NCBI GenBank assembly: GCA_025267735.1 | Contig: CM046294.1 | Location: 2,638,001 to 2,702,000 of the forward strand | Length of the DNA: 64,000 nucleotides | Origin: Mactra quadrangularis | Taxonomy: Eukaryota > Mollusca > Bivalvia > Venerida > Mactridae | Direction of reading: 5' to 3' | In this document: positions 24,623-35,823 of the stretch, in pieces | Layout of the letters: each line of letters begins with the position of its first letter | How positions within the stretch are numbered: position 1 is the first letter of the stretch | The notes under the pieces: generated by a model | Told to the model about the DNA's origin: nothing | Seen by the model: only the letters and a program-made list of their open reading frames with translations | The model's database searches: none | Translations under genes and position numbers: made by a program

Positions 24623-26074
24623 TTTATAACAAAAAATTTAAACTGTTACAAAATGTCCTTTTTGATTGTGTGGTAGGTCAGTGTTTTCACTGTTGCTGTT
24701 GGTGATATATTTGCTTTGTGAACAGTCGGATATGCAAAGCTCCAACTATTTAAAAAAAATAACATCAAACAACTGTTAAATCATTTGTTTAGACGAGTCA
24801 GTGTCTAATTTTGTATAATTTATACAGAAATAAATCTATCCTTCTATATTTATCATTTCAAAGTTGGAAGATAATATAATATCAGTTCAATGAAAACATT
24901 TAAGTTTGAGTTTTTTACAGAGTTATCACAAGCCATGGTTAGGATATATTTTAACATTGATCACAAATATATGATATATACACAAAGCCTCATTACAACA
25001 CCCACGAAGATAAAAACTTATTAAAACTCTAAATCTATGGTAGACATGATAGGAACCTATATATATCAAATACCTAGTGTAACATCTAATCGAATGTTCG
25101 ATGTCATAAATATATTTCCATCTAAACCATGAACTTTGACATGTTGTATCAAAACAATGTGAAACATTCTTTAGCAGCCATTGCACTGAAACTACGTTGG
25201 TATATTTCTGCTACCAGAAATCTACAAGTTAATTATAGTGCGTACAAAAAACGTGTTTGGGTAAACATTAAAATTGAAACAATCTAAATCAGAGGTAGGC
25301 AGTATTAAAATGTCAGTTGTATAAATCATTTTAACAAAATAAGCATGGTGGATAAACCACCACCCCTTGATCAATTATGTTTGTTATGGTAGAACGCCAT
25401 GCCATTACACCAACACGACACTCATAAAATATATTAAAATTGTACCATGTTATTGTTATCCTGAGCATCCCCTGTAGTGGATCAGTTCATTCTATTGTTT
25501 TTATAAACAGTGTTGTTGTTGTTTTGTACGTACTATATATGGTTTACTAGTTATGTAACTAGTAACGTGGATAAAACAAGTTGATGTTTCGTTCTAGCAA
25601 GGACCCTTAATAACATATATAGGTATATATAGGGTCCTTGTAAATATAGGGTCCTTGTAAATATAGGGTCCTTGGTTCTAGCAAATACATATCGTCACCA
25701 TCACAGTGATATGCTATTACGCATTTATGGAACAAGACTTGTTCCATATAAATAGTACCACAGATATGATACGCTACCAAACACCCAATATGTAGTTTCA
25801 ATTTAAATGGACATATTAACACTATGTCCATGGGTCATTTCTGACCTAACACATACTTATTATTGTTATCTGTTTTGATTGAAATAAACTCTTGAAACTC
25901 AATACTGAAAGTGTTTTTGGCAACTATTTTATGGGCAATAGTTAATGTTGATTATAACTTAACAATATCTACTAAATGTACATGTGATTTAAACAAGCAA
26001 ATATTGAGTGACAGAAAGCTGGCGAGGGAAATAATAAAATAGGCAGTTTTTTTTATAAAAAAGAAAATTGTTAC
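24623..26074. other. Intron or intergenic sequence
   Basis: It lies downstream (minus strand) of the large exon, so it is intron if the gene continues. No further exon was found. At 25608-25680 GGGTCCTTGTAAATATA is repeated. Confidence 0.5.
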
Positions 26075-27118
26075 CTTGCTACTTGTTTCGTCTGTGGAGT
26101 ACCCACTGGTTCCCGCGGATAAAGGTCTTTCTGGTACTGATGTTGTTGTGGAATGGGTACCAGCTACAATATTATCCTTTACGTGACCTCTGACGTCATT
26201 ACTCCTCTTTTTGGTACTATTTTGTACAGTTTGAGATTGCGTAGTGTCATTCACTGAACTGTCATCGGGAGATTTTGTTTTAACTTTACAATTCAATACT
26301 TCCTTGTAAGGGGATGAACAGTGTTCCTTGTCATGAGGTCTTGGAAAATTTTCTTGAGAACATTCTAATTGGCCTTTTTGGTTAGATTGTGATACGGTCT
26401 TCGACTCTCTTGGGCTGTCAGACCTATTTTGAACAGATTTTATAAATGCAACACTGTCCGAGGTATTCTTCTTATAGTTTGGTAAGATGTCAAATGTTTT
26501 TAGTTTTCTGCGCATGCTCGTAGGCGTAGAAATATCCTGGGATACGTCAGAATCAAATGACGTATTGTTGCTATGGCTACCAAACAGACGCGGTGAATTG
26601 GTATGAATGGGAACTTCCGGAATAGAATGTTTGCGAGAATTTTCACTGTTTTCACAATGTTTATCTATTACTGTATTAGTTATGGACTCAGGTTTATCAA
26701 CTTTGTCTGAAGCTTTTAAACTACTTAAATCCAATGACATTGTGACGTCACTATCACTCGTGTCGTCATCAGTTCCACGTGAATGTCTTGACCAATCGTA
26801 AGCACCGAAACTTCCAGCACGTTTAGGAACTTTTCGATTCACATAATCAAATCGTTCATATCGGTCTAGTTCCCTAGACCTATTCAAGGTCCCCACCGTA
26901 TTAAAACTTCCTTGTCGTTTAACATTATTAGATGGACTTCTTTGAACCCCAGCAGAAACAGAACTATCAGTGTTGTTTTCAGTCAGAACACCAAGTGGTT
27001 TGTCCGATGCTATCGTAAACCCATGTCGACTCTTGGATGAAGGAGGCGTGGCCATGTTGACCTTGAGTCGAGCCTCACGACGCTGACGTCGTTCTTGGTG
27101 TCGCAATCTCTTCCTTTC
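26075..27118 (-). CDS. Large internal exon of an unidentified gene
   Basis: A 1,044-bp exon of exactly 348 codons. On the minus strand the acceptor is TTTATTATTTCTTTCAG (exon from 27118) and the donor is AAG|GTAAC (exon to 26075). Both borders are phase 0. Translation starts ERKRLRHQERRQRREARLKV, a very basic helical stretch, and continues as a low-complexity, Ser/Thr/Asp-rich, probably disordered region. It has RQGSF, RAGSF and SRHSRG motifs that look like basophilic-kinase sites, a TDDDTSDSD acidic patch, and ends near RPLSAGTSGYSTDETSSK. No enzyme domain or membrane segment is seen. The codon use and the long open frame in AT-rich DNA support real coding. It probably belongs to the same gene as 35448-35823 (same strand, matching phases), as a scaffold-like protein; the family is not recognised. 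Confidence 0.85.
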
Positions 27119-28356
27119 CTGAAAGAAATAATAAATAGCAAATATTCGTAAACTTTGGTGTAAGATCTATGTGCTCAGAGAGCATATTTTCTAGAGTGAC
27201 ATAGCCACGTGTATAAATATCATGTTTGAGCTCACGAGTAAAAAAGACAGATCTTTTCCAAAACACACAAATATCATAATTATTTATTTCAGATTTGGTT
27301 ATTTGTTAAGAGGTATTTTTTATCACGATGGCGTCACTTATTTTCTAAGATGACGTCATTTTGACAATAAAAATTAAAAATTATATTTTCACTACACTGA
27401 AAATGTTCAATTTTATATATTTTCATCGTAGATTTTCATGGAACAGCACTACATTTCACCGTAAAACAGGAAAGAAATAGCAATATTTACAAACAAACAT
27501 TTAAAACCACAAATATGTCTTATTTATCAATGGAAGGTATTTTATGTTTGTAAATCAACGTGTTTAAATAATAAAGACATAGGTCCAGCAATAAACCTAA
27601 AAATATATACACACAGTGTAACCACACTTTAAAGCGAAAGTATCAACATGATCAAAATCGATCGTATGACAAAAAACATCGTAAGACCATTTGGTGCAGA
27701 AGTTCTGAGGACCACAATGCATGAATAGTATGACGTAATATAGGATTATCAATATTATGCGCAATTTCTAACGCCTATCAACATGTTGGGCTTAGAAATG
27801 AATACTGAATATTTTAATTGGGTTTTCTGCTTTCAACTTACGATAATTTTTATCGTAAGATTATCTGTTATAATATCTATAGGGCGATCCCCTAATTGTC
27901 TTAGTAAACAGAATGTTTTGTTATAATATGAAATGGACTAGTTAAAGAACTTTAAATTGAAATTTTATAGTAAATATTTGCAAAAAATACAAAGATACTA
28001 ATCGGTTTACCTAGTGTTAGTAGGATACTTCGTGTATATAGTAAAAACTGCTGTAAAATTAAAATTGAAAAGTTTTCAAGTATCGTATTACCATATATGC
28101 ATATTTTATTGCAGTTTTATCTACATTGTAATAAAAATTAAGATAATACCTGAAACAATGATAGTAAATCTTTAAAAATGTGATCAAGACAAAGTTTTTA
28201 TGAATAAATATAGGTCGTTTAGGATTACTTGAGACGAATGTAAAGGACATTCACTGTAAACGATGCCTCATGATATCCTTAACCAGCAATAATAGAATAG
28301 AATAATTATAATAAAAAGGTTGTTTTTTGTTTTTATGCTTTATGGTTCCTTATGTA
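27119..28356. other. Probable intron sequence
   Basis: AT-rich, with no repeats assigned. It follows directly upstream (minus strand) of the acceptor of the large exon. Confidence 0.5.
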
Positions 28357-29144
28357 GGCGTCACACTGTCCCGATATAAGCACAAGATGGACATACGAAT
28401 AAAGAAAAGTTTAAATTCCGGTATGATCGTTATAAGATCGCGCCATTCGTGAGGGCATCTTTTGCCATCGTATGATCATCGGCTGAATTTTTAGGCTCCG
28501 GCGACAAGTTCGTGAGCGATCGCAAAATTTTTAGCATGCTAAAAAATTGCCCGAAGTCATTGCGAAGGTTTATTTTCGTGTTGAATTCGTACTTCAATTT
28601 TGGGCATCGTAAGGCCGTCGTAAAGCCTTCTTGTCAATCGTGTAGTATTCGTCTTTACTCCGTGTGATCAACGGTGTCATCTAACATTTTTCGCCTCAAG
28701 AAGACAATACGAGGGAAACAAGAAGTTATGCGATTGTCTTAGGAAGGCATCACGACTACGCAAAGCCTTCGTGACACCGTCGTGTCGCTATCGTATTTTG
28801 GTACGATGACATCGAGATGGCACTACGATGTGGACCAAATAAGCGAATTTAAATAGCTCAAGCGTTTTATAGGCACCATGATTGACATATAAAGACTTGC
28901 CTCCGACCATCTTCCTAATTTGTCTTGTACATCTCTACTGAGACTACAAAATATTTGATCATTTGCAAATTATTATACAATTTACAAGTTAATAGTCAAC
29001 CAAGAAAAGGAAGACAAAATCGAAGACAGAAATAGGGGTCTTTGATGGTCAGAAAATGGCTGTTTGGGAAAAAGACAAACGTATGGCAACTATAGTACTC
29101 TACTAAAAGAGTTGAAGACAGAAGATGATACTTTTTCTAAAAAA

Positions 29145-29432
29145 ATGTTTCGTTGGCTTTTACAGCGCAGCAACACGTTGTTAAGATCATATCACGGCGA
29201 CCAGTCAACAAACTCACCGTTTCTAGAAATTCTAAATCTCTGGATTTTACTAAGCACATACTTCTGCCAGTGGCTGACAACTGCCTATATGATTTAAAAT
29301 CTGTGGTAGGAGAGACAAGTGCCGTAGAAATTATTTCATGACCTAACCCCACGAAAGTATGCTCCGTCTGGAAATCGAATCCACAACCCCTCCATTAGAG
29401 GACTTGCGTGTTACCAACTTAGCTAGCCGGAC
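29145..29432 (-). mobile_element. SINE family 1 inside the Harbinger relic
   Basis: Tail near 29150 (complement), central GTCAGCCACTGGC-type motif, and tRNA-like head near 29380-29432 (CCGGCTAGCTAAGTTGG on minus). It directly breaks the transposase after DTFSKKM. It is more diverged than its neighbour at 29476, so it is probably older. Confidence 0.8.
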
Positions 29433-29475
29433 AACTAGCTTCTATAGCTATACAAGACTTCTCAGATGCCTCTAC

Positions 29476-29771
29476 TGTTTGTTTGTTTTGTAGTAACACA
29501 TTTTATAGGTCATATAACGGCGGTCAGTCAACCTACTCATTCCTCCTAGAAAAGCTAAATCTCTGGATTTAGCTGTTAACCAACTACTAATCACATACTT
29601 TCGTCAGTGACTGACACTGCCCTTCATAATTAAGAATCATTGGTTGGAGGGAGAATGGCTGTAGAAATAATTTCATGACCAAACTCCACGAACGTATGCC
29701 CCGCCCGGGAATAGAACCAACGACCCCTCGATCAGTAGGCTTGTGTGCTACCAACTGAGCTAGCCGGGCGG
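29476..29771 (-). mobile_element. SINE family 1 with 15-bp target duplication
   Basis: A full-length copy: head GCCGCCCGGCTAGCTCAGTT at 29771 reading left on the minus strand, B box GGTTCTATTCCCGG, and an (ACAA)n tail at 29476. A perfect 15-bp direct repeat CTCAGATGCCTCTAC flanks it (29461-29475 and 29772-29786). This proves retrotransposition and defines the exact ends. Confidence 0.95.
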
Positions 29772-30692
29772 CTCAGATGCCTCTACGATGAGGTCATACA
29801 ATGGATATATAATGCATGATACAGAACAATGACACATGGTACAGTGATACAGGAAGTCTTTTTCTCCTAGTCTCAAGCTATTACTCCATGACGCCTACCT
29901 GCGGTGATCGAAGCCAGTCCTACAACTTCAGAGTAGCTCCAAACACAATATCCCTTATATCAAATGTTCAATTTTGCGATGGCAGCAAAGTCAAGATTGT
30001 ATCTGAGGTGATCCAGTGGTCTACTACAATGGAAGAGTGGTCTGCCATTGCTGAAAATTTTGAAAAGATGCTGTGGTGCTCTGGATGGCAAGCATGTGAC
30101 GGTTATAATATGTCCTTGGAATACTAGCCTTTTAAAATAAAAAATAAAATTCCTTCTTCCCCATTGTTCTTATTACCTTAAGTATAACTATAAACTCTCC
30201 ATGTCCAGGCGCGTTGTAGATCTTTGTTATTCTTGCATACATGTTTCGAGTTTTTCTGAGGACCATGAACAGAGAGTCACGTGACGCTTTCGTGACTGCA
30301 TTCTTACACATAATACTCACAATACGACGTCGTATACCCATCGTGTGGCCTTCGCATGTCCTGCGGGTTACAACTTGGTAAAACTCTGCGTCTTTCAGGT
30401 GACTTCGTGAGTAGATCGGATGCGATCGCGTGAAATATAGAATGATACGTGTGTGGATCGGATGCGATCGAGTGGCCTTCTGTAGGAATCGTACTTGCTT
30501 CGGATGCTGATTGATTGTCGGCCAATTTCGGGCCCATCTTCGTACGATATTAGAAATTCCAAATTCGTATGTCCATCGGGTGTCAATTTCGGGACAGTGT
30601 GACGCCAGCTTTACGATACTCATCAGTCCTTTAGCGACGTTCACTTACGATGATCCTTGGAAAAGATAAAACCTATAGACCCAAAATTTTAA

Positions 30693-30953
30693 CTTAGTAT
30701 TGTCCGTTTTTTCTCAACTGTCAAAACATGAATAATTTCACGGTGAATGCGTTTGTTAAAATTATTGTCGTAATACACCCATGAGTTTCCGAAAGTGTGT
30801 ATTATGATTGAGTAAAGCTTCTTATGCCGTATGATATGTTTTAGTCAATATATTTTTAACAAAAAATAGGCCGCCAGTACAAAAACAATGCAATCAATCA
30901 CCGTGAAATTATTCAAGCTTTGACAGTTGAGAAAAAAAACGGACAATACTAAG
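30693..30953. mobile_element. MITE with about 52-bp inverted ends
   Basis: The left end CTTAGTATTGTCCGTTTTTT and on to TTTCACGGTGA is mirrored at 30899-30953 (TCACCGTGAAATTATTCAAG...). The unit is 261 bp, with 150 bp of unrelated AT-rich sequence in the middle. No ORF and no second copy were seen in the window. The target duplication is unclear. Confidence 0.8.
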
Positions 30954-31543
30954 CATGTACTAATGCTAGAAGTGGATGACAGTATTATACATGATACAGT
31001 GATTAGCCGAACTCCCTACGCCGAGGAGATCCATTACGCAGGTATGTATTTTTGCAAAGAAAACCACCGAACACTTCCGAATAAGAAAGCACGTGATCGT
31101 TAAAAGATTTTCATAGTAAAACGCATTCTTGTACTCAAGGGTTACGAAGTACTTCGATCGAAAGACTTGATAATCTCTGCGTATGGACATGGACCGAACG
31201 CTACTTAGAAATCAAGGTATTGCCAGGGAGAAGAACCTTGTACCCCTAAACAAAGAGATTGCTACTAATTAAACTTGCCGAATGAGGTTTCTATTAAGTA
31301 TATAAAAGTATGTTAAGCATAGGCACGCCTTTATTTGAATATTTACCATCCTGAATTTATAGTTATAATAAGTTATTGTATACTTTATTGGTTTTTACTC
31401 AAATTACCCTTGACTGAATTAATGCGACTTTGAAGGAATTATCTATGAGAAACTTTAAAGAAACTTTAAAGTTCACAATATGAAGTATGTATGTACGCTC
31501 GATTTCAAAATCACTAAGGAAACTATGCTACAACGGTTCTGTT

Positions 31544-32003
31544 TAGGACTGTGGATCGTTGAGCAAGTGCCGATCCGATCCGAACTACGATTTACGTGTA
31601 GCGATTCACGAATCGAATCACGAATCACTTTTTAATGGAAAGGCATGCATGAATTCATGTAATAACAAAAATAAGTGAAGGATAACAGAAGCTTTATCTA
31701 TATAAAAACCATGTGCTTCCAACATTTCTATTACCAGACGTTTGAGGACATTTTCAGTGATAACATTTTTGTTTAAATGTGTATCAATCGAAATTTTGAC
31801 ATCAGATAATTCGGTCTCTACATCAATTAAAGTTTTCATTAGTAGTGCGACTCGTTTTCAGAGGCAATTAAGCTGGAAATGTTCTTTTATTTTTTCCAAA
31901 AATTGATCGCGATTCGACGATTTCGGACGTGACGAATATTCGTACCCGATTTTCTGGTCGGGATCGCGAATATCCGAGTACTCGTATACTCGCAGCAGCC
32001 CTA
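31544..32003 (-). mobile_element. hAT-type MITE, copy 1
   Basis: The ends are TAGGACTG (decayed) and CAGCCCTA. The body matches the copy at 34705-35166 in inverted orientation over its full length at high identity. No 8-bp target duplication is left here. Both copies contain the same ORF start (MKTLIDV) on the strand of the element. In this copy it runs 73 residues (31839 to 31618); in the other a stop appears after 14 codons. Confidence 0.85.
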
Positions 32004-32195
32004 TTGATCATGTAGCGGAACCATCCTTGGAGCTCGGACCTAGTCTTATGTGTCATCCTGACGAATCGCTAGCCTACAAAACTAGCACCTTACAGAGCTT
32101 AGAAATACCCGACACAAGAACCCAGCGACCAGGTCCGATGCACTTATTCATCCTTATAGATTACGCGTCTTTTATCAACATTTTGCAGGTATCTA

Positions 32196-32487
32196 CAGGT
32201 CGTATTTCAGGTCATGCGTGTTTTTGTACTTTAAACAATTGACTTGCCCACTAAATAGGTGAATAAGCTAATGCATGAACAGCATTTCACTGATTTAAAC
32301 AGGCCATATTTGTGTAACATTTATTTCAAATATTGTGTATGCACATAGTAAATTTAATATAATGATATGTTTATAAAATAAGTGTTAACTAATTAAACTA
32401 TAAAATTGTAAAATAATTTACCCCTAAATATTGGTCTGTAATGAAACTGGCTATGTTTTTATACGCAATATTTACGTGGACGACCTG
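32196..32487 (-). mobile_element. TA-flanked MITE, CAGGTCGT family, copy 1
   Basis: 292 bp from CAGGTCGT to ACGACCTG with TA on both sides (32194-32195 and 32488-32489), as for Tc1/mariner-type elements. The copy at 51956-52249 is inverted relative to this one and shares the body, including TTACCCCTAAATATTGGT (plus strand here). Confidence 0.85.
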
Positions 32488-32679
32488 TAATTCACAGCTT
32501 TCCAGGACCATTCAGCCTACTTTTTAAGAATTTACTCTCTGTCTGCCATAATGAGTCAACAACGTCAATCTATACATGTACAAAAACTACAAGACCTAGA
32601 TGAAAGTTGTCAAACTTTTAGGACAGATATAAAATGTGTCGATAAGTAATTAAACTAGCATAGCGGGATTTCAAATTCA

Positions 32680-32885
32680 TGGCAGCATATTACAAAACAA
32701 TCTTAAAATAAAATAAACAATAAAATATAAAAGAGTATACGATTAAAATTTGTCGTACGACGCTTGATAATTTGGATTCCAGGGTAGCATATCATCAAAA
32801 ACCTTACGATAATTTAACAATACAATATAGAAGGATTTACGACTAAAATCGGTCGTACGACGCTTGATATCATGGACCCCATAGC
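32680..32885 (+). repeat. Two tandem ~100-bp units, third copy at 34385
   Basis: The block with ACGA(T/C)TAAAAT...GTCGTACGACGCTTGAT occurs twice in tandem (32680-32780 and 32781-32885). A third copy at about 34385-34490 reads CTTACGATAATTTAG and TCGTACGACCTTTGG. Identity falls from copy 2 to copy 1. The nature is unknown; it could be an element or a local duplication. Confidence 0.7.
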
Positions 32886-33984
32886 CCTAACCCGAACTCA
32901 AGACTTATCAACAATACAAACACTGCAGTTTTCTATAAGAAGATTATATCAAATGATAAATCATATTTCATACAAACCTAGATATGTGCTTATTACAATC
33001 CCCTTTTCAATCAAATATACAAAATAACTCCAATCAGTGTCATACAATTAAAACAACGTTCTCAATTTTCCTAATTAATATATTCCAATAATCAATATAA
33101 ATCGATGAAGATTTTGAATAATTAATCGATTTTAATCAACTCGATACTTCATCTGCGCAGATTACAAAACATACGTATATGGATATAAGCCCTCCTTTCA
33201 AAAATACACAATAAATACACAATATATTTCAAAAGACCTATATCTCTTTTAAAACTGCATCTAATCTGCACGGGTCTATACATAAATATAAATACTCTCA
33301 AATATTGAAAATATTTAAAGATGTCTCCTCAAACAAACTGTATCATCTCGATTTTCATTCAATAAAATCTTGATATTTACAATCCTTATGAATTCAAATA
33401 TTTTGAAATCTTTAATGAAGTTCGATTTAAAGTATATTGGTCCGTATCAATATTGGTCCGTGTTATCAGATGACGAGGTTTTATACCCTACCTTTAGTAA
33501 AAACTCTTAAACGCGTCTTTTTTCATTTTTCGATTATGGGCATTAAATGAATAAAAATGTACATAAATAAACATATGTTTTATACGCAAGTATGTGAGGT
33601 TCTTTGACGGGGAGATATATTTTATACGATTGAATGCTTAATTCATAAAAGCATTTTTTTTCTTATACGTCTTTTGTCAATTCAAAATATTGACTGTGGG
33701 TATAAAATGACATTTATTTTTTTGTATTATTATAGTTAATACGTACGGAATTTTCCGATCATAATTCTTTTTTAATGTAAAACTGCTATTAAATTGGACC
33801 ACGGGTCAACAAGTCATCAATTTTTGGTTTTCAATTATTATTTAATCACTAAATCTACACAGAACGATTTAAATAAAGACATTAAATGCCTCCATACTTC
33901 AACCAAATGACATAATTACATGCCATTTGGGCGCGTGCGGTTACTGAAGTATTTAAAAAATCAAGGTTGGTGTTTTCAACAATG
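32886..33984. other. Probable intron sequence, AT-rich
   Basis: No element or gene is recognised. Short AT-rich motifs only. Confidence 0.5.
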
Positions 33985-34380
33985 AATAACTGGGTCAGCG
34001 CGTTTCTCTCAAGTATATGGTTAGATTTGCTATTAAAGACATGCCCGCTGTTGATAACGGGCGTGAACAAAAGTCTTTTTGCGTATAAAAATCCATTGCT
34101 TGAATCAATCTAAAAGTGGTTTCAAAAGGCGACCAGCACAGTTTCAAGCCAAATGATGAATTTCTAATGTCAAAGGTAAAATGTGAGGTACAATTATCAG
34201 ACGAAACACAGTCGGTAAAAAAAATAAAGAAAAATATCAGACCTTTAGTTCGCGACAGGTCATTCCCTTCTATGTAATTATGGGTGGGTGCGTTCCTCTC
34301 AAGCACAGGGTTAGATTTGCTCTCAAAGACACTTACCCACTGTTAATAACCGATGTGAACGAAAGTAATTTGTAATAATC
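33985..34380 (+). repeat. Direct duplication of ~100 bp
   Basis: Positions 33985-34085 (CGTTTCTCTCAAGTATATGG, GTTAGATTTGCT, TGTTGATAACGGGCGTGAAC) recur at about 34277-34375 (CGTTCCTCTCAAGCACAGGG, GTTAGATTTGCT, TGTTAATAACCGATGTGAAC). The sequence just left of the second copy (TTCGCGACAGGTCATTCCCT) is found again at 34661-34700, so a larger unit has been duplicated more than once. Confidence 0.7.
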
Positions 34381-34704
34381 ATTGGGCCATACTATCTAAA
34401 AGTCTTACGATAATTTAGTAATTTAATATTGAAGGATTTACGACGAAAATCGCTCGTACGACCTTTGGTAATACGGACCCATGGGATCCTAAATCAATCT
34501 AGTGGTGGTCTCGCTTTTTTAGCTCTTAGAATTAGCCATGTAAGAAACTGTTTAATTACAAAAAGGCAATTTGCAAGAAATATACTGATATTATTATTTG
34601 AAGAATTGTGACTCTTCTCACGTGTACTGATCTTCAAAAGCTACTACCGTGGTTTGGTCCTGCTCGCGACAGTTCATACCCTTCCATATAGTTTGTATAC
34701 ATAT

Positions 34705-35166
34705 TAGGGCTGCTGCGAGTATCCGAGTACTCGGATATTCGCGATCCCGACCAGAAAATCGGTAACGAATATTCGTCACGACCGAAATCGTCGAATCGCG
34801 ATCTATTTTTGGAAAAAAAATAAAGGAACATTTTCAGCTTAATTGCCACTGAAAACAAGTCGCACTACTAATGAAAACTTTAATTGATGTAGGGACCGAA
34901 TTATCTTGTGTCTAAATTTCGATTGATACACTTTTAAACAAAAATGCTATCACTGAAAATGCCCACAAACGTCTGGTAATAGAAATGTTGGAAGCACATG
35001 GTTTTCATATAGATAAAGCTTCTGTTATCCTTCACTTATTTTTGTTATTACATGAATTCATGCACGCCTTTCCAATAAATAGTGATTCGTGGTTCGATTC
35101 GTGAATCTCTACACATAAATCGTAGTTCGGATCGAATCGGCACTTGCTCAACGATCCACAGCCCTA
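34705..35166 (+). mobile_element. hAT-type MITE, copy 2, with 8-bp target duplication
   Basis: 462 bp from TAGGGCTGCTGCGAGTATCC to GATCCACAGCCCTA. A perfect 8-bp duplication ATACATAT flanks it (34697-34704 and 35167-35174), as expected for hAT elements. Eight terminal bases are perfectly inverted (TAGGGCTG/CAGCCCTA). It carries a broken form of the ORF seen in copy 1 and no transposase domain. Confidence 0.95.
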
Positions 35167-35447
35167 ATACATATGTAGGGGAAAGTTGAAGACTCCTTAT
35201 AGATGGGAAAGCGAGAAAAGAAATAGAACAAAAATTCCGTATCTTTAAGTATACTGTCCGCTAAATATGACCGACAGAAAAGAATGATAAACGGCATAAA
35301 ACTATAAACGAACTTAAACAAACAAACACTTCACATGATTGTAATAGATTGTTTTGGAAGTGTATGTTTGATACGGTGAAAATTTATGGAAGTAAAATAT
35401 TAAAACTGCATGGGGCATTCGGAGAAAAAAATAAATGCTTGAAATAC

Positions 35448-35823
35448 CTTAAGCAGTCTTTTATCTTCCTGTATTTCATTTTCCAACTCTCGTAAGATGT
35501 TTTGCAAGATCTCGACGACTTTTCTTTCCTTTTCTGCGTACGCACTTTTCACTGTCTCGTCGCCATGTTTTACTGACCCATATACGGGGCAGTGATCCCT
35601 AAACCGTCGAGGTGGTTTAAGGACCACACTGTGAGCCCAATCAGGATGAACCACAGGTAGATGCTCAGACCAAGCTTTTAAATGTTGACTCCATTGGTCA
35701 TCACCATGGTAATCTCGTGTTCTGACACCTGGCATCTCTAGTAATATTGACTCCGCCCCCTTCGTGCATACTTCCGGCCAACTCTCCATGATTCACGTGC
35801 AGCATTTGTCAGCGTGTTTTATC
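35448..35823 (-). CDS. Start exon of an unidentified gene
   Basis: Coding part 35448-35789 (114 codons, phase 0 end). On the minus strand the acceptor TTATATTTTCAG precedes 34 nt of 5' UTR from 35823, so an upstream non-coding exon is likely. ATG is at 35789 and the donor is CTTAAG|GTATTT at 35447. The protein begins MESWPEVCTKGAESILLEMP, has a Trp/His-rich part (WSQHLKAWSEHLPVVHPDWA), then a charged helix ending LENEIQEDKRLLK that looks like the start of a coiled coil. That helix would join well to the basic helix opening exon 26075-27118 if the two are adjacent, giving one reading frame across an 8.3-kb intron. No signal peptide or membrane segment was seen. The family is not recognised; a cytoskeletal or ciliary scaffold is only a guess. 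Confidence 0.85.

Larger units (their letters stand above)
29064..30126 (+). pseudogene. Harbinger transposase remnant, split by SINEs
   Basis: Two coding pieces remain. Piece one, about 29070-29146, reads YSTLLKELKTEDDTFSKKM, matching the N-terminal part of PIF/Harbinger (DDE_Tnp_4) transposases, where a similar 'LL.EL..ED' motif precedes the first helix bundle. Piece two, 29888-30126, reads GDRSQSYNFRVAPNTISLI and later EEWSAIAENFEKMLW and ACDGYN. The family pattern there is 'sq..s..FRV...tIS', 'EW..IA..FE..W' and 'GA.DGKH', and the D of DGYN would be the first catalytic Asp. The protein stops 5 residues later; the rest of the catalytic domain is missing. About 740 bp of SINE sequence separates the pieces. 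It cannot encode an active enzyme. The assignment is from motif memory. Confidence 0.7.
28357..30606 (+). mobile_element. Decayed PIF/Harbinger element with nested SINEs
   Basis: The ends are perfect 17-bp inverted repeats GGCGTCACACTGTCCCG at 28357 and complement to 30606; a second shared motif, GATGGACATACGAAT, lies about 30 bp inside each end. Between are remnants of a Harbinger transposase (29064-30126), interrupted by two family 1 SINEs. No 3-bp target duplication is visible at the ends, so the exact limits or a later rearrangement remain open. The arms (28400-28870 and 30150-30600) are rich in CGTAAG/CGATCG-type motifs. Confidence 0.75.

Noticed and set aside
29137..29352. ORFs at 29137-29352 on both strands
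   Set aside because: They lie inside a SINE and have no independent support.
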